Assembly: GCA_038230515.1 (NCBI GenBank)
Contig: JBBRND010000022.1
Coordinates: forward strand, 18,405 to 82,404
DNA length: 64,000 nucleotides
Source of the DNA: JAPLDB01 sp038230515
GTDB lineage: Bacteria > Bacteroidota > Bacteroidia > AKYH767-A > 2013-40CM-41-45
Direction of reading: 5' to 3'
Below the pieces are notes generated by a model. That model was not told the DNA's origin and did no database searches. It saw only the letters and a program-made list of their open reading frames with translations. A program made the position numbers and the translations under genes. This document shows, piece after piece, positions 40,271 through 49,118 of the stretch. Positions within the stretch are counted from its first letter, which is position 1. The number at the start of each line of letters is the position of its first letter.

Positions 40271-41767
40271 ATGAAGATTCTTTCCGCTTCACAACTCCGT
40301 GAACTGGATTCGTACACTATCAGGCATGAGCCTATTCGTTCCATTGACTTGATGGAGCGCGCTGCCGATGTATGTTTTGAGTGGATGATTTCAAATGAAC
40401 TTCGGCCACATTCACATCGAAAAGCGATTGTCTTTTGCGGCACCGGAAACAATGGTGGTGACGGGCTTGCTATTGCAAGAATGCTATCTTTTTCAGGATA
40501 TGAAGCAAGTGTTTACATCATAAGTTCACAAGGAAAAAGTTTGCGAAACTTTCTCATCAACGAAAAACGTTTACTCAAGTCTAGTCAGAAAGTTATTCAT
40601 GAAATAAAATCAAAAAAAAATCTTCCGCCTCTTCGCAGCAATTATCTAGTTATTGATGCGTTGTTCGGAACGGGATTATCAAGACCTATTGAAGGGCTTG
40701 AAGCAAAAGTTATTGATCACATCAATGAATCCAACGCAACTGTTATTTCTATTGATCTTCCGAGCGGATTATTTGCTGATCAACATTCTTCGGGTCATTC
40801 AATTGTTCAAGCAGATCATACGTTAAGTTTCCAGGTTCCCAAACTTGCTTTCTTTTTTCCGGAGAATGAAAGGTATGTGGGGCAATGGCATTTGCTTGAT
40901 ATCAACTTGAATCGAAAATTTTTGGATGAACTTCCCTCATCAAAAGAATATCTCACAAAGGATTTTATTCAGTCATTTCTGAAACCGAGAACAAAATTTT
41001 CTCACAAAGGAAATTACGGTCATGCACTTTTAGTTGCAGGAAGTTATGGTAAGATGGGAGCAGCAGTGCTAGCAGCAAAGGCATGTTTGAAAAGCGGAAT
41101 TGGGCTTCTCACTGTATCAGTGCGAAAACAAGGCGTTGAAATAATTCAAACCTCTTGCCCTGAGGCAATGGTTGTTGTTGATGTTTTTGATTCTGAAAAA
41201 TATTCTTCTACTGGTATTGGTCCAGGTATTGGAGCGAACGGTTTTGCTGAAGGGGAAGTGAAAAGGATTTTGCAATCAGTCAAAAGTCCGCTTGTAATTG
41301 ATGCAGATGCACTCAATATTATTTCAGAAAACAAGAAGAAGTTATTGAAGTTAATTCCTGAAAATTCAATCCTCACTCCTCACCCAAAAGAATTCGAACG
41401 GCTCATTGGAAAGTCAAAAAATAATTTTGACCGTCATGAAATGCAACTGACATTTTCCGAAAAACACAAAGTATATGTTATATTAAAAGGTGCGCACACC
41501 TGCATAACAACTCCCGAAAGAGAATCTTTTTTCAACAGCACCGGCAACCCCGGCATGGCAAAGGGCGGCAGTGGCGATGTCCTTACGGGAATTATTACCG
41601 GGCTTCTTGCGCAGGGATATTCTCCTCTCGAATCTTCTCTGCTTGGAGTTTTTATGCACGGAGTTGCCGGAGATATTGCCGCAAAGCAAAAAGGAATGGA
41701 TGCAATGATTGCGGGCGATATTATTGAAGCATTGCCGGAGGCGTGGATTTCAGTTAGAAAAATGTAA
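40271..41767 (+). CDS. nnr: Bifunctional NAD(P)HX epimerase/dehydratase
   Basis: Repairs hydrated NADH and NADPH. The N-terminal epimerase (YjeF-N) domain, about 1-215, has GTGNNGGDG at 57-65 and the VIDALFGTGLSRP motif near 130-142. The C-terminal ADP-dependent dehydratase domain, about 230-498, has the GNYGHALLVAGSYGKMGAA start, the phosphate loop region TPHPKEFERL near 376, and the catalytic GGSGDVLTG near 431-439. The 498-residue length is usual for the fused enzyme. It is convergent with the second Sua5-family gene. Confidence 0.94.
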   Translation: MKILSASQLRELDSYTIRHEPIRSIDLMERAADVCFEWMISNELRPHSHRKAIVFCGTGNNGGDGLAIARMLSFSGYEASVYIISSQGKSLRNFLINEKRLLKSSQKVIHEIKSKKNLPPLRSNYLVIDALFGTGLSRPIEGLEAKVIDHINESNATVISIDLPSGLFADQHSSGHSIVQADHTLSFQVPKLAFFFPENERYVGQWHLLDINLNRKFLDELPSSKEYLTKDFIQSFLKPRTKFSHKGNYGHALLVAGSYGKMGAAVLAAKACLKSGIGLLTVSVRKQGVEIIQTSCPEAMVVVDVFDSEKYSSTGIGPGIGANGFAEGEVKRILQSVKSPLVIDADALNIISENKKKLLKLIPENSILTPHPKEFERLIGKSKNNFDRHEMQLTFSEKHKVYVILKGAHTCITTPERESFFNSTGNPGMAKGGSGDVLTGIITGLLAQGYSPLESSLLGVFMHGVAGDIAAKQKGMDAMIAGDIIEALPEAWISVRKM

Positions 41768-41789
41768 AGTTCTTTTCGACATTTTAACC

Positions 41790-42404
41790 TCAAACCCCGA
41801 GTTTCCCTTTTCCCTCCCGAACTAAAGCCGGCTCATCGCCTGTGCAGTCTACAATGGTGGAAGGATTCATTTCACTGAATCCACCGTCAACAATTAAATC
41901 AACTTTGTCTCCGTACTGCTGTTCAATCGGTTCAGCTTCGTTGAAGTATTCAAGAATCTCGTCTTCACTGTGAAGAGATGAAACAACAAGCGGACTTTGC
42001 AATTCTTCAATTAACGCATGAATAATTTCGTTCTGCGGAATACGAATTCCGATGGTTTTCTTTTTCGATTTAAAAATTTCAGGTACCCGATTACTTGCAT
42101 TCAGAATAAATGTAAACGCTCCCGGCAAATTACTTTTCATCACCCTAAAAACTTCTCGGCTGAATGGTTTGGTATATTCTGATAAACTGGAAAAGTCAGA
42201 AAATATAATGGAGAAATTTGCCTGTGATGGTTTGATGTTTTTTATTTCACAGATTCGTTCAAACGCCTCGTGACTTTTAAGCGAACAGGCAAATGCATAA
42301 ACAGTATCGGTAGGAATAATTACAACCCCGTCATTGCGGAGAACGGTAACTACTTTTTCAAGATGTTTTAGATTGATATTCCCTGAAAAAAATTGCAGAA
42401 GCAT
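41790..42404 (-). CDS. Second Sua5/YciO/YrdC family protein
   Basis: A 204-residue YrdC-fold protein paralogous to the one at 4989-5564. The N-terminal PTDTVYAFACS motif is kept, but the KxR-type segment reads KNIKPSQANF and the usual STSAN motif is replaced by VVSSLHSEDE. It resembles the YciO subgroup, whose role in threonylcarbamoyl-AMP synthesis is weak or disputed. The C-terminus, with DLIVDGG and STIVDCTG, is typical. The stop of the upstream transaldolase-like gene is two bases from its start, so they are cotranscribed. Confidence 0.82.
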   Translation of the reverse strand: MLLQFFSGNINLKHLEKVVTVLRNDGVVIIPTDTVYAFACSLKSHEAFERICEIKNIKPSQANFSIIFSDFSSLSEYTKPFSREVFRVMKSNLPGAFTFILNASNRVPEIFKSKKKTIGIRIPQNEIIHALIEELQSPLVVSSLHSEDEILEYFNEAEPIEQQYGDKVDLIVDGGFSEMNPSTIVDCTGDEPALVREGKGKLGV

Positions 42405-42405
42405 T

Positions 42406-43077
42406 TTACTTCACCAAAGTCGCTTCCTGGCTTTTCTTATGATCAGCCAAAAATTTCGCAAGTCCCATGTCAGTAAGAGGATGCTTGAGAAGATCAAGAA
42501 TTGCGGAGAGCGGGCAAGTTGCAACATCAGCACCCGCTTCGGCACATTTTACAATGTGCATAGAACTTCGGATTGATGCAGCAAGCACTTGAGTTTTGTA
42601 ACCATAGTTTTTGTAGATCAAAACAATTTGTTTGATCAGTTCAATACCATCCTGATTCATATCATCAATTCTTCCTATGAATGGAGATAGATAAGTTGCT
42701 CCCGCTTTGGCAGCAAGTATTGCCTGACCCGCAGAAAAAACGAGTGTGCAGTTTGTCTTTATTCCTTTTGATGAAAAATATTTTAGTGCTCTAATACCTT
42801 CTTTAATCATCGGCACTTTAACAACAATTTGTTTGTGCAGCGATGCAAGCATTTCTCCTTCGGAGATAATTCCTTTGAAGTCGGTTGAAATTACTTCAGC
42901 ACTCACATCTCCCGTAACAATATTGCAGATGTCCACATAATGTTTCAGCACATTATCCTGTTCAACAATTCCTTCTTTCGCCATCAATGAAGGATTGGTA
43001 GTTACACCATCAAGCACACCAAGGTCTTGCGCTTCTTTTATTTGAGAAAGATTTGCCGTATCAATAAAAAATTTCAT
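42406..43077 (-). CDS. Transaldolase / fructose-6-phosphate aldolase-like
   Basis: A short (223-residue) class I aldolase of the TalC/MipB/FSA group: FFIDTANLSQIKEA start, GVTTNPSL at 24-31, the Schiff-base Lys87 in VVKVPM, and TLVFSAGQAILAAKAGATYLSP near 107-128 with the family's C-terminal AGADVATCPL. The short form acts either as transaldolase or as fructose-6-phosphate aldolase, and the two cannot be separated by eye. ATG at 43077 starts the conserved FFIDTAN; an in-frame ATG at 43131 adds 18 unrelated residues. With the split transketolase nearby, a role in the pentose phosphate pathway is reasonable. Confidence 0.9.
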   Translation of the reverse strand: MKFFIDTANLSQIKEAQDLGVLDGVTTNPSLMAKEGIVEQDNVLKHYVDICNIVTGDVSAEVISTDFKGIISEGEMLASLHKQIVVKVPMIKEGIRALKYFSSKGIKTNCTLVFSAGQAILAAKAGATYLSPFIGRIDDMNQDGIELIKQIVLIYKNYGYKTQVLAASIRSSMHIVKCAEAGADVATCPLSAILDLLKHPLTDMGLAKFLADHKKSQEATLVK

Positions 43078-43215
43078 TCCACAATAGTTTTTAAGTTTGG
43101 AAGGCAAAGGTAAGAAAGAGAAGGTTTGCACAGAGCAAAACTATTCAACAAGTGTTAATAAAACCACAACACTTGATTCGTAAATTCGAAACCATTAGCA
43201 TTCGGACATAAAAAA

Positions 43216-43313
43216 CGGGTAAGCTTACTGCATCGCACCGCTACAACCTCTTATCCTTGCTGCATTCCTGCCCTGGGGAGGTTCGAGGGAGCTGGTCGTA
43301 CAGGACTTACCCG
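43216..43313 (-). ncRNA. ffs: Small signal recognition particle RNA (4.5S type)
   Basis: On the minus strand a ~98-base RNA begins CGGGTAAG and ends CTTACCCG, its exact reverse complement, closing a long hairpin. The apical part contains CCAGGGCAGGAATGCAGCAA, which matches the conserved SRP helix 8 motif (GGAA tetraloop region and AGCA symmetric loop) that binds Ffh. The length and lack of an Alu domain fit the short bacterial form. It is located between the aldolase and DUF4199 genes with no protein frame over it. Confidence 0.9.
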
Positions 43314-43381
43314 TGCGCGAAAGTAGTAAAAGCGTTGTAAAGAAAAATTTTTGCGCAACTTTTTTCCTTTCTCTATTTATC

Positions 43382-43389
43382 TATTTTTG
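43382..43389 (+). promoter_or_regulatory. -7 box upstream of DUF4199 gene
   Basis: TATTTTTG matches TAnnTTTG and lies 17 bases before the ATG at 43407. A -33 TTTG is not at the standard distance; only T-rich sequence is there. Confidence 0.35.
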
Positions 43390-43406
43390 TCGCAAACAAA
43401 ACTCCA

Positions 43407-43931
43407 ATGGAAAGACGTTCTCAATTAAAAGTCGCCATGACGTATGGCGCCATGTGCGGACTCGCTTCGTCCATTATCTACCTCATCTTTTATTTTGGCG
43501 GTGCCGCTGTTGACAACAAGTGGCCTCAATGGATCGGGTATGCAGTAATGATTACAACCATTGTGATGGGAGTAAAAAGCTACCGCGATCAGGATTCAGG
43601 CGGCTTCATCAATTACGGAAGATCGCTTGGAACAGGTGTGCTCATCGGAATGTTCGGTGGAATTATTACTGGACTATTCACTGTACTGATGTTTACGGTG
43701 ATTGACCCCGGAATGGCGGAAAAAATTATTAACAAAGCGCAGGAGGATATGATAGCAAAGGGAACGATGAGCGAGGATCAGATCAGCATGGCTATGTCAA
43801 TGACGCGCAAATTTATGAACCCAGGTATGTTGTTTGCGTTCTCTATTGTTGGCTCTGTATTTATCGCGTTTATTTTTTCTCTTATCACTTCCATCTTTAC
43901 TAGGAAAGAGCAAACTCCTTTTCAAAGTTAA
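43407..43931 (+). CDS. DUF4199 membrane protein
   Basis: A 174-residue inner-membrane protein with four hydrophobic segments (about 10-32, 40-52, 70-97, 138-162) and the DUF4199 pattern YRDQDSGGFINYGRSLGTGV near 59-78 between the second and third. The loop between helices 3 and 4 is charged and faces one side. The function of the family is unknown. In Bacteroidota it is very often encoded directly before a family 2 glycosyltransferase, as here (14 bases to the next start), which suggests a shared role in envelope glycosylation. Confidence 0.85.
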   Translation: MERRSQLKVAMTYGAMCGLASSIIYLIFYFGGAAVDNKWPQWIGYAVMITTIVMGVKSYRDQDSGGFINYGRSLGTGVLIGMFGGIITGLFTVLMFTVIDPGMAEKIINKAQEDMIAKGTMSEDQISMAMSMTRKFMNPGMLFAFSIVGSVFIAFIFSLITSIFTRKEQTPFQS

Positions 43932-43945
43932 TTTAAACGCAAGTT

Positions 43946-44899
43946 GTGAATCTGTCAGTTGTTGTTCCGCTTTTTAATGAAGATGAATCCCTGCGCGAGT
44001 TATGCGATTGGATTGTTCGAGTAGTTGATGCCAAAAATTTTTCGCACGAAATTATTTTGATTGATGACGGAAGTAAGGACAATTCATGGAGTGTGATTGA
44101 AAAACTTTCTGATGAAAATAAAAATATTAGAGGAATTCGATTCAGAAGAAACTATGGAAAGAGTGCCGCTCTTCAGGTTGGATTTGAAGCAGCGCTAGGC
44201 GATGTAGTGATTACGATGGATGCAGACATGCAGGACAGCCCTGATGAAATTCCTTCGCTGTACAATATGATTGCCGAAGAAAAATTTGATCTCGTTTCGG
44301 GCTGGAAGAAGAAGCGCCACGATCCGATTATGAAAACGATTCCGAGTAAGTTTTTCAATTGGGTGACAAGAAAAATGTCCGGCATCTATACGCTGCATGA
44401 TTTTAATTGTGGTCTTAAATCATACCGTAAAGAAGTTGTGAAAAGCATTGAAGTGTATGGAGAGATGCACCGTTACATTCCTTTAATTGCAAAGTGGAAT
44501 GGCTTTTCAAAAATTACGGAGAAACCAGTGGAACATCGCGCACGAAAATACGGGGTAACAAAATTTGGTTTGGAAAGATTCATCAACGGTTTTCTCGATT
44601 TGCTTTCCATCATGTTTGTTTCCAGGTTCGGAAAAAGACCGATGCACTTATTTGGATTCATTGGTACGCTGATGTTTTTTGTGGGACTTCTTGCTGCGGG
44701 TTATCTCGGCACAACAAAGTTGTGGGCAGTAACTCACAACGAATATGCGCGGCTAATTACCGATCGTCCGTCCTTTTATATTTCACTTACCTGCATGATC
44801 ATCGGTTCGCAAATGTTTCTTGCGGGATTTCTTGGCGAATTAATTTCCAGAACTTCTCCTGATAAAAATCACTACGAGATTTCAGAACGCACCAATTAG
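43946..44899 (+). CDS. Glycosyltransferase family 2, polyprenyl-phosphate type
   Basis: A 317-residue GT-A enzyme of the dolichol-phosphate mannosyltransferase/GtrB/ArnC kind. Seen: VVVPLFNEDESL near 5-16, IDDGSKDNS at 39-47, the metal-binding MDADMQDSPDEIP at 91-103 and a C-terminal pair of membrane helices (about 230-255 and 268-295). It probably loads a sugar on undecaprenyl phosphate at the inner membrane. The start is GTG at 43946; no ATG precedes the conserved NLSVVVP. It follows DUF4199 closely and precedes a GT4 gene, forming a small envelope-sugar group. Confidence 0.9.
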   Translation: MNLSVVVPLFNEDESLRELCDWIVRVVDAKNFSHEIILIDDGSKDNSWSVIEKLSDENKNIRGIRFRRNYGKSAALQVGFEAALGDVVITMDADMQDSPDEIPSLYNMIAEEKFDLVSGWKKKRHDPIMKTIPSKFFNWVTRKMSGIYTLHDFNCGLKSYRKEVVKSIEVYGEMHRYIPLIAKWNGFSKITEKPVEHRARKYGVTKFGLERFINGFLDLLSIMFVSRFGKRPMHLFGFIGTLMFFVGLLAAGYLGTTKLWAVTHNEYARLITDRPSFYISLTCMIIGSQMFLAGFLGELISRTSPDKNHYEISERTN

Positions 44900-44939
44900 C
44901 TGAACCGATTGCATCGGGATGTATTGCGTTGATTAGCTG

Positions 44940-46076
44940 ATGAAAAATTTAAAAGCAATTATTGTTGGATCGGCTTATCCTTTAAGAGGAGGCATTGCCG
45001 ATTTTAATGAAGCACTTTGCAAAGCATTGATTACAGAAAATGTTGAGACCTCTATCGTTTCTTTTTATTTGCAGTATCCTAAAATTCTTTTTCCGGGAAA
45101 GACGCAGATGACAGGCGGAGATGCTCCGAAAGACTTCAAAATAAATTCTCTCATCAGTTCCATCAATCCTCTTTCATGGTTTCGCGCTGCATCGTTTATT
45201 AAAAAACAAAGACCTGATTTTATTATTATCCGTTACTGGTTGCCTTTTATGGCTCCTGCCCTCTCAACCATTGCGCGCAGCGTTCGCAAAGCAGGAATTA
45301 AAGTAATTGCGATTACTGACAATGTTATTCCTCACGAAAAAAGAATTGGTGATTATTCACTCACCAACTATTTCGTGAAAAGTTGCGATGCGTTTATTGC
45401 CATGAGCCAAACCGTGGTTGATGACCTGAAGAAGTTTACAAAGACAAAAAGTATTTCTTTTTCCCCTCATCCGGTGTATGACATTTTCGGTGAGAAGATT
45501 CCTAAAAATGAAGCACGGAATAAATTGGGGTTGAACATTGATGGAAAAGTGGTTTTGTTTTTTGGCTTCATCCGCCCATATAAAGGATTGGATTTGCTGC
45601 TTCATGCAATGGCTGATGAAAAAATTCGCTCCCTAAATCTGAAACTGATTGTTGCAGGAGAATTTTATGGAGATGAAGTACAGTACAGGAAGATGATTTC
45701 TGATCTCAATATCCTGGACAATGTAATTCTTCATTCATCTTACATTGCAAAAGAGGAAGTGAAAAACTTTTTCTGTGCTGCTGATCTTGTTGTTCAACCT
45801 TACCGCAGTGCAACACAAAGCGGCATTACGCAAATTGCCTATCACTTCGAGCGACCGATGCTTGTAACCAATGTTGGCGGGCTTTCTGAAATTGTCCCTC
45901 ACAACAAAGCCGGTTACGTTGTGAATGTTGATGCAAAAGAAATTGCTAAAAGCATTTTTGATTTTTACGAAAAGAACAAAGAAGAAGAGTTTACCACGAA
46001 TGTAAAAAGTGAGAAGGAACGGTTTACGTGGAAAAGTTTTTCGACAAACATTTTGAGAATTGCAAAAGCTAAGTAG
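44940..46076 (+). CDS. Glycosyltransferase family 4 protein
   Basis: A 378-residue GT-B glycosyltransferase. The N-terminal acceptor domain begins AIIVGSAYPLRGGIADFNEA with its glycine-rich loop. The donor domain begins near residue 200 with VVLFFGFIRPYKGLDLLLHA. The signature that usually reads EGFG-x-P-x-x-E is modified here to YRSATQSGITQIAYHFERP near 282-300, as in several lipopolysaccharide and polysaccharide mannosyl/galactosyl transferases. It is 40 bases after the GT2 gene on the same strand. Donor and acceptor are unknown. Confidence 0.86.
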   Translation: MKNLKAIIVGSAYPLRGGIADFNEALCKALITENVETSIVSFYLQYPKILFPGKTQMTGGDAPKDFKINSLISSINPLSWFRAASFIKKQRPDFIIIRYWLPFMAPALSTIARSVRKAGIKVIAITDNVIPHEKRIGDYSLTNYFVKSCDAFIAMSQTVVDDLKKFTKTKSISFSPHPVYDIFGEKIPKNEARNKLGLNIDGKVVLFFGFIRPYKGLDLLLHAMADEKIRSLNLKLIVAGEFYGDEVQYRKMISDLNILDNVILHSSYIAKEEVKNFFCAADLVVQPYRSATQSGITQIAYHFERPMLVTNVGGLSEIVPHNKAGYVVNVDAKEIAKSIFDFYEKNKEEEFTTNVKSEKERFTWKSFSTNILRIAKAK

Positions 46077-46086
46077 TTTGATCTTG

Positions 46087-46094
46087 TATATTTG
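46087..46094 (+). promoter_or_regulatory. -7 box upstream of the DUF5686 gene
   Basis: TATATTTG fits TAnnTTTG and lies 13 bases before the ATG at 46108, implying a very short leader. No TTTG at the expected -33 distance; one with a 31-base gap (46052-46055) is too far. Confidence 0.35.
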
Positions 46095-46107
46095 AAAACT
46101 TTTCAAT

Positions 46108-48594
46108 ATGAAACTCCGCTATCAGCTCCTTCTCGTTCTCACAATTTTCTCTTTCACGGCAAATGCCGTTTTGGTTTCAGGAACTGTTACCGATAGCAAG
46201 CATCAACCCGTTCCCTTCTGCAGCGTTTACCTCAAAGGCACCACAGTTGGCACCACCGCAAACATTGACGGAAAATATTCGCTCGAAGTAAAAGCGGGAA
46301 CTTATCAAATTGTATTCCGCAGCATCGGATATAAATTGATTGAGCAACAAATAAAAGTAGAGAATGCTCCGCTTACAGTAAATATTTCCATTGATCAGGA
46401 ATCGTATCAGTTAAAAGAAGCCGTGGTGAATGCATCGGCTGAAGATCCCGCCTATGCCATCATTCGTCATGCAATAAAGATGCGAAAGAAATATCTTGAT
46501 GAAGCACAGAACTACCAATGCGAAGCGTACGAAAAACAAACATGGAAATTACCCGAAGCACCAAAAAAATTATTAGGTCAGAAAATTGATTTCGGAGATG
46601 ATCTTGATTCAACAAGCAAAATTGTTTACCTCTCAGAAACTGTTTCTAAACTTTCATTTCAAAATCCCGATCACAAAGAAGAAATGATTTCATCGCGTGT
46701 GCGCGGCAATCCGAATCAATACAGTTTCAACCAGGCATCTTACCTGCGGCTCAATTTTTATGAAAGCTTAACACCCATCGGTCAGCGCGGAATTGTTTCT
46801 CCCATCTCAGCAACGGCAATGGTTTATTACGACTACAAGCTCGAAGGAACTTTTATTCAGAATGGAGAAACAGTAAACAAGATTAAAGTAATTCCAAAGC
46901 GCATACACGATCCTGTTTACACCGGTGATATTTATATTCTTGATGATTCGTGGCGCATCCATTCGCTCGATCTTTTTATTACCGGAAATCAACAGATGCA
47001 GTTCTTCGATACCATCCGCGTTACTCAAACGTATGTGCCTGTTGAGAAATCAACATGGATGCTCCTCAACAGCGAAGTAAATGCAACCGCAGGTTTGTTT
47101 GGGTTTCGCATAAGCGGCACTGCCCTCGGCATCTTCAGCAATTACAATCTGCATCCCGATTTTCCTCCTCACTTTTTTAACAGCGAAGTGATGAAGATAA
47201 ATAAGGATGCAAATAAAAAAGATACTTCTTACTGGGACACGATTCGTCCCGTACCCGTAACGCTTGAAGAGCATCGTGAATATGTGAAGCACGACAGCTT
47301 ATATTCTGCACACAACACAAAGGCATACAACGATTCTATGGACAGGAAGAACAATAAATTTTCTCCGGTTGGTTTTCTTCTCGGTGGATATTCGCATCAG
47401 AACACCTGGCATCATTCGTCAACTTCCGTTTCAGGATTAATAAATAATCTTGAGTTTAACACGGTGGAAGGATGGGCAGCAGGAGTTGTTACGCGCTACG
47501 ACAAACAAAAAGACGAAGAAGACCGCAGGCGCATTTCAGTAATTGCAGATACGCGCTATGGATTTTCCAATCAACATTTCAACGGCAACCTTACTTTTCA
47601 GCATCGCTACAATCCCAATCACTTCAGCACTTACAGCGTTAGTGGCGGAACACAGGTAAACGATTTTAACGGCAACACACATTTCTCGCCCCTTGTAAAC
47701 ACAGGATATTCCCTGCTTGCTCGAAAAAACTGGCTGAAGCTCTACGAAAAATATTACGGATCGGTAATGCACCGCATGGAACTATTCAATGGCGTTAGCT
47801 TACGTGTTGCATCAGAATATGCAGATCGAATTCCGCTCATCAACACCACTGACTTTGCATGGATACCCAATGCCGAACGTCCATATCTTTCAAACGATCC
47901 GCTGCATGTTGCGAGTGATTCAATGCACTTCGACCGAAGTCAGAGTTTCACTATTGAAGCCCGTTTACGAATTCGCTTCAAGCAGAAATATATGATGCGC
48001 CCTGAAGGAAAAACAATTATGGGTTCGAAGTACCCTCAACTTACATTCAGTTATCTCAAAGCAATTCCCGCTGTTGCAGACGCAGATGTTGATTATGATT
48101 TTGCAAGTGCGGCAATTTCAGATGAAGTGCGTCTGGGTTTGCTTGGTGCAATCCGTTATTCGGTCTCAGCAGGAAAATTTTTCTCTTCAAAGAAGATGGA
48201 GCTGATGGATTATCATCACTTCAATGGCAACAAAACAATTTTTGCTGATTTCTCTTTGAATGATTTTGAACTGCTCGACTACTATAAGTTTGCAACCAAT
48301 CGCGAATACATCGAAGCACATGCCGAATACAATCTCGGAGGATTGGTGTTGAATAAAATTCCTTTGATAAGAAAGTTAAAGCTCAATGAAATTGTTGGCG
48401 CTCATTATTTCACTGCGCGCTATTTCACTGCCCCCTTTAAAAATTATTTCGAAACTTCATTCGGTATCGAAAAATTCGGATTACTTCGCGCTGATTTTGT
48501 TCTCGGCTTTGACGATCGCAAGAAAGCACTTACAGGATTTGTGCTTGGACTCAAAGTCAATATTTCAAATGGCTCAATCAATCTCTCCGATTAA
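46108..48594 (+). CDS. DUF5686 outer-membrane protein with CarboxypepD-like domain
   Basis: An 828-residue outer-membrane protein. Signal peptide to about residue 20, then a carboxypeptidase-regulatory-like beta domain (about 22-100: VSGTVTDSKHQPVPFCSVYL, GTTVGTTANIDGKYSL), as in TonB-dependent receptors. A DUF5686 region follows (about 115-400: AYAIIRHAIKMRKKYL, NYQCEAYEKQTWKL), and then a long series of amphipathic strands ending in NISNGSINLSD, consistent with a barrel. There is no TonB plug domain, so it is not a SusC-type receptor. The function of the family is unknown. Confidence 0.85.
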   Translation: MKLRYQLLLVLTIFSFTANAVLVSGTVTDSKHQPVPFCSVYLKGTTVGTTANIDGKYSLEVKAGTYQIVFRSIGYKLIEQQIKVENAPLTVNISIDQESYQLKEAVVNASAEDPAYAIIRHAIKMRKKYLDEAQNYQCEAYEKQTWKLPEAPKKLLGQKIDFGDDLDSTSKIVYLSETVSKLSFQNPDHKEEMISSRVRGNPNQYSFNQASYLRLNFYESLTPIGQRGIVSPISATAMVYYDYKLEGTFIQNGETVNKIKVIPKRIHDPVYTGDIYILDDSWRIHSLDLFITGNQQMQFFDTIRVTQTYVPVEKSTWMLLNSEVNATAGLFGFRISGTALGIFSNYNLHPDFPPHFFNSEVMKINKDANKKDTSYWDTIRPVPVTLEEHREYVKHDSLYSAHNTKAYNDSMDRKNNKFSPVGFLLGGYSHQNTWHHSSTSVSGLINNLEFNTVEGWAAGVVTRYDKQKDEEDRRRISVIADTRYGFSNQHFNGNLTFQHRYNPNHFSTYSVSGGTQVNDFNGNTHFSPLVNTGYSLLARKNWLKLYEKYYGSVMHRMELFNGVSLRVASEYADRIPLINTTDFAWIPNAERPYLSNDPLHVASDSMHFDRSQSFTIEARLRIRFKQKYMMRPEGKTIMGSKYPQLTFSYLKAIPAVADADVDYDFASAAISDEVRLGLLGAIRYSVSAGKFFSSKKMELMDYHHFNGNKTIFADFSLNDFELLDYYKFATNREYIEAHAEYNLGGLVLNKIPLIRKLKLNEIVGAHYFTARYFTAPFKNYFETSFGIEKFGLLRADFVLGFDDRKKALTGFVLGLKVNISNGSINLSD

Positions 48595-48608
48595 ATTTAA
48601 AACGCTCC

Positions 48609-49118
48609 ATGTATTCCCCGCTTCAACAGTTAAAGAAAAATTCCAAGCGCAGAAAAGAATTGAAAAAATTTCTTCGTGGATTCGAACGGAGAAAAATTCG
48701 TGGTGCTGATTCAATGGCTCAGAAGCTGAATACTGAAGCGTTCAAAAAAATTGATTGTCTGAAGTGCGCTAACTGCTGCAAAACAATGGCTCCTACTTTT
48801 AAGAAAACAGAAGTGGCACGCATTGCAGAGCATTTAGGAATGAGGTATAAAGAATATTTCAAAAAATATCTGAAGATTGACAAAGAAGGAGACATCATGA
48901 ATGTAAATACACCATGTCAACACCTGGGCAAGGACAACATGTGTTCAATTTATGAAATCCGTCCGTCTGATTGCAGTGGTTTTCCACACACACACAAGCG
49001 CGACTTCACAGCGTTCATTCCTGAAACGCACATTCAGAATGTGGACTACTGCCCCGCTACTTATTTCATCGTAGAAAAAATGTTTGAGAAGATTGTAGAG
49101 AAGAAAACGATTAGCTGA
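48609..49118 (+). CDS. YkgJ family cysteine-cluster protein
   Basis: A 169-residue protein of the YkgJ/UPF0153 group, which probably binds zinc or an Fe-S cluster. The ligand set is seen as CLKCANCC at 50-57, CQHL near 97, CSIYEIRPSDCSGFP near 106-120 and a late C near 141. A basic N-terminal segment (KKNSKRRKELKKFLRGFERR) precedes the cluster domain. Function is unknown. Its 3' end overlaps the 3' end of the convergent dihydroorotase-like gene by eight bases. Confidence 0.85.
   Translation: MYSPLQQLKKNSKRRKELKKFLRGFERRKIRGADSMAQKLNTEAFKKIDCLKCANCCKTMAPTFKKTEVARIAEHLGMRYKEYFKKYLKIDKEGDIMNVNTPCQHLGKDNMCSIYEIRPSDCSGFPHTHKRDFTAFIPETHIQNVDYCPATYFIVEKMFEKIVEKKTIS

Noticed and set aside
41434..41793. 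119-codon frame opposite nnr
   Set aside because: Antisense shadow of the conserved kinase domain of nnr.
43132..43215. Possible tRNA next to the SRP RNA
   Set aside because: No cloverleaf or T-arm motif (GTTCRA-type) can be folded here; only the SRP hairpin is supported.
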